DNA from: Dyadobacter sp. CY323
Lineage (GTDB): Bacteria; Bacteroidota; Bacteroidia; Cytophagales; Spirosomataceae
Reading direction: 5' to 3'
Assembly: GCF_021390245.1 (NCBI RefSeq)
Contig: NZ_JAJUXH010000013.1
Location: forward strand, 179,026-243,025
Length of the DNA: 64,000 nt
Shown here: positions 63,457 through 64,000 of the stretch, piece by piece
Layout: each line of letters opens with the position of its first letter
How positions within the stretch are numbered: the first letter of the stretch is position 1
Made by a program: the position numbers and the translations under genes
Notes under the pieces: model-generated
The model's input: the letters and a program-made list of their open reading frames with translations, nothing else
What the model was told of the DNA's origin: nothing
The model's database searches: none

Positions 63457-63915
63457 ATGGGCTTATTATCGATTTTTACGGGGAAAGGTGCAAGCATTTT
63501 TAAAAAGGAAGCTGCCGCCGCTCCCACTCCTGAGGTTGAACCATTGCGTGCGAGTGCTTTACTGGCACATGTCAAATCTCTCGGTTTAAAATATAACAAC
63601 CTGACTGTCAAAACATCGGGCGATACAGTCACGATTGAAGGTGAAGTGGCAAGTCAGGAAGATGCGGAAAAAATTGCGCTGGCAGTTGGAAACGTAGAAG
63701 GCGTGAAAGTTGTGGACGACCGCCTGAAAGTAGCAACTCCAGCTCCGAAAGCTACGTACCACACTGTGGAAAAAGGGGACACACTCTCCAAAATCGCCCA
63801 AACCGTTTACGGAGATATGATGAAGTACCCGATCATTTTCGAAGCAAATAAACCAATGCTAACCGATCCTGACAAGATCTATCCGGGACAGGTATTAAGG
63901 ATTCCGGCGGTTTAG
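63457..63915 (+). CDS. kbp: BON-LysM protein, Kbp/YgaU-like
   Basis: A 152-residue protein with a BON domain at about residues 30-95 (LKYNNLTVKTSGDTVTIEGEV, then VDDRLKV) and a LysM domain at about 100-150 (YHTVEKGDTLSKIAQTVYGD and the end YPGQVLRIP). E. coli Kbp, with the same layout, binds K+ and is induced by stress. There is no signal peptide, as for Kbp. Its stop codon is the first part of the heptamer array that runs to the end of the window. Confidence 0.9.
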   Translation: MGLLSIFTGKGASIFKKEAAAAPTPEVEPLRASALLAHVKSLGLKYNNLTVKTSGDTVTIEGEVASQEDAEKIALAVGNVEGVKVVDDRLKVATPAPKATYHTVEKGDTLSKIAQTVYGDMMKYPIIFEANKPMLTDPDKIYPGQVLRIPAV

Positions 63916-64000
63916 CTGTTAGCTGTTAGCTGTTAGCTGTTAGCTGTTAGCTGTTAGCTGTTAGCTGTTAGCTGTTAGCTGTTAGCTGTTAGCTGTTAGC
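63912..64000. repeat. AGCTGTT heptamer tandem array
   Basis: About 12.7 perfect copies of a seven-base unit (TTAGCTG / AGCTGTT) to the end of the window, beginning in the stop codon of the BON-LysM gene. Length is open on the right. A degenerate form of the same unit occurs at 31256-31386. Confidence 0.95.

Noticed and set aside
63912..64000. Possible CRISPR or coding extension of the LysM gene
   Set aside because: A 7-base perfect array has no spacers, and the stop codon lies in its first unit.

Overview
The window looks like chromosomal DNA of a yellow-pigmented Bacteroidota of the order Cytophagales; a Dyadobacter-like organism is my inference. Support: two secreted proteins with C-terminal type IX secretion sorting domains, a flexirubin / aryl-polyene type pigment locus headed by a tyrosine-ammonia-lyase-like gene, many SusD-free periplasmic carbohydrate enzymes, moderate GC, and promoters that fit the Bacteroidota TTTG / TAnnTTTG pattern rather than the E. 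coli one. No rRNA, tRNA, CRISPR array or prophage was seen.

Left part (1-9.3 kb): the 5' part of a glycogen branching enzyme, a secreted M19 dipeptidase, a lipoprotein version of acetolactate decarboxylase, an exported alpha/beta hydrolase, a REP-associated (RAYT) transposase still flanked by its palindromes, a GH127 beta-L-arabinofuranosidase and a beta-lactamase-fold lipoprotein. 9.3-12.6 kb is a small toxin-antitoxin island: two paralogous RelE/HigB-like pairs with identical overlapping junctions, a 56-residue fragment resembling a DUF1778 antitoxin tail, a SymE-like toxin and a T9SS cargo protein. 12.6-20.3 kb holds a HAD phosphatase, DinB, DUF418, an AraC regulator with a glyoxalase-fold gene, an M1 aminopeptidase and a tiny two-gene operon with a DNA-binding-like protein.

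Middle part (20.3-40.9 kb): an S9 peptidase, a 33-bp repeat block, a DUF1080 protein, a PQQ-type sugar dehydrogenase, a very acidic small protein, a cellobiose-2-epimerase-like enzyme, a three-gene Planctomycete-style cluster (PSD1 cytochrome, DUF1501, cytochrome with leucine-rich and chitobiase-like domains), a second T9SS protein, a methyltransferase, a Bcr/CflA efflux pump, a HepT/MntA toxin-antitoxin pair and a membrane pyrophosphatase.

Right part (40.9-61.6 kb) is the main find: about 20 genes for an aryl-polyene (flexirubin-type) pigment. A divergent promoter region at 53.75-53.9 kb drives, to the left, tyrosine ammonia-lyase, FabG, three complete ketosynthases, two acyl carrier proteins, two dehydratase-like hotdog proteins, a thioesterase, two cysteine-less ketosynthase-like proteins (one at the far right end), a LolA-like carrier, acyltransferase, deacetylase and glycosyltransferase; and to the right a three-domain fusion (MMPL exporter + acyltransferase + methyltransferase), a desaturase/reductase-like flavoprotein and a flavoprotein with halogenase motifs. 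The lyase would make coumarate as starter; KS/FabG/dehydratases would build the polyene on ACP; the remaining genes tailor and export it. The resorcinol-forming DarA/DarB enzymes and the aryl-ACP ligase expected for flexirubin are not in this window. A glycerol-3-phosphate dehydrogenase, a BON-LysM protein and a 7-bp tandem repeat close the window.
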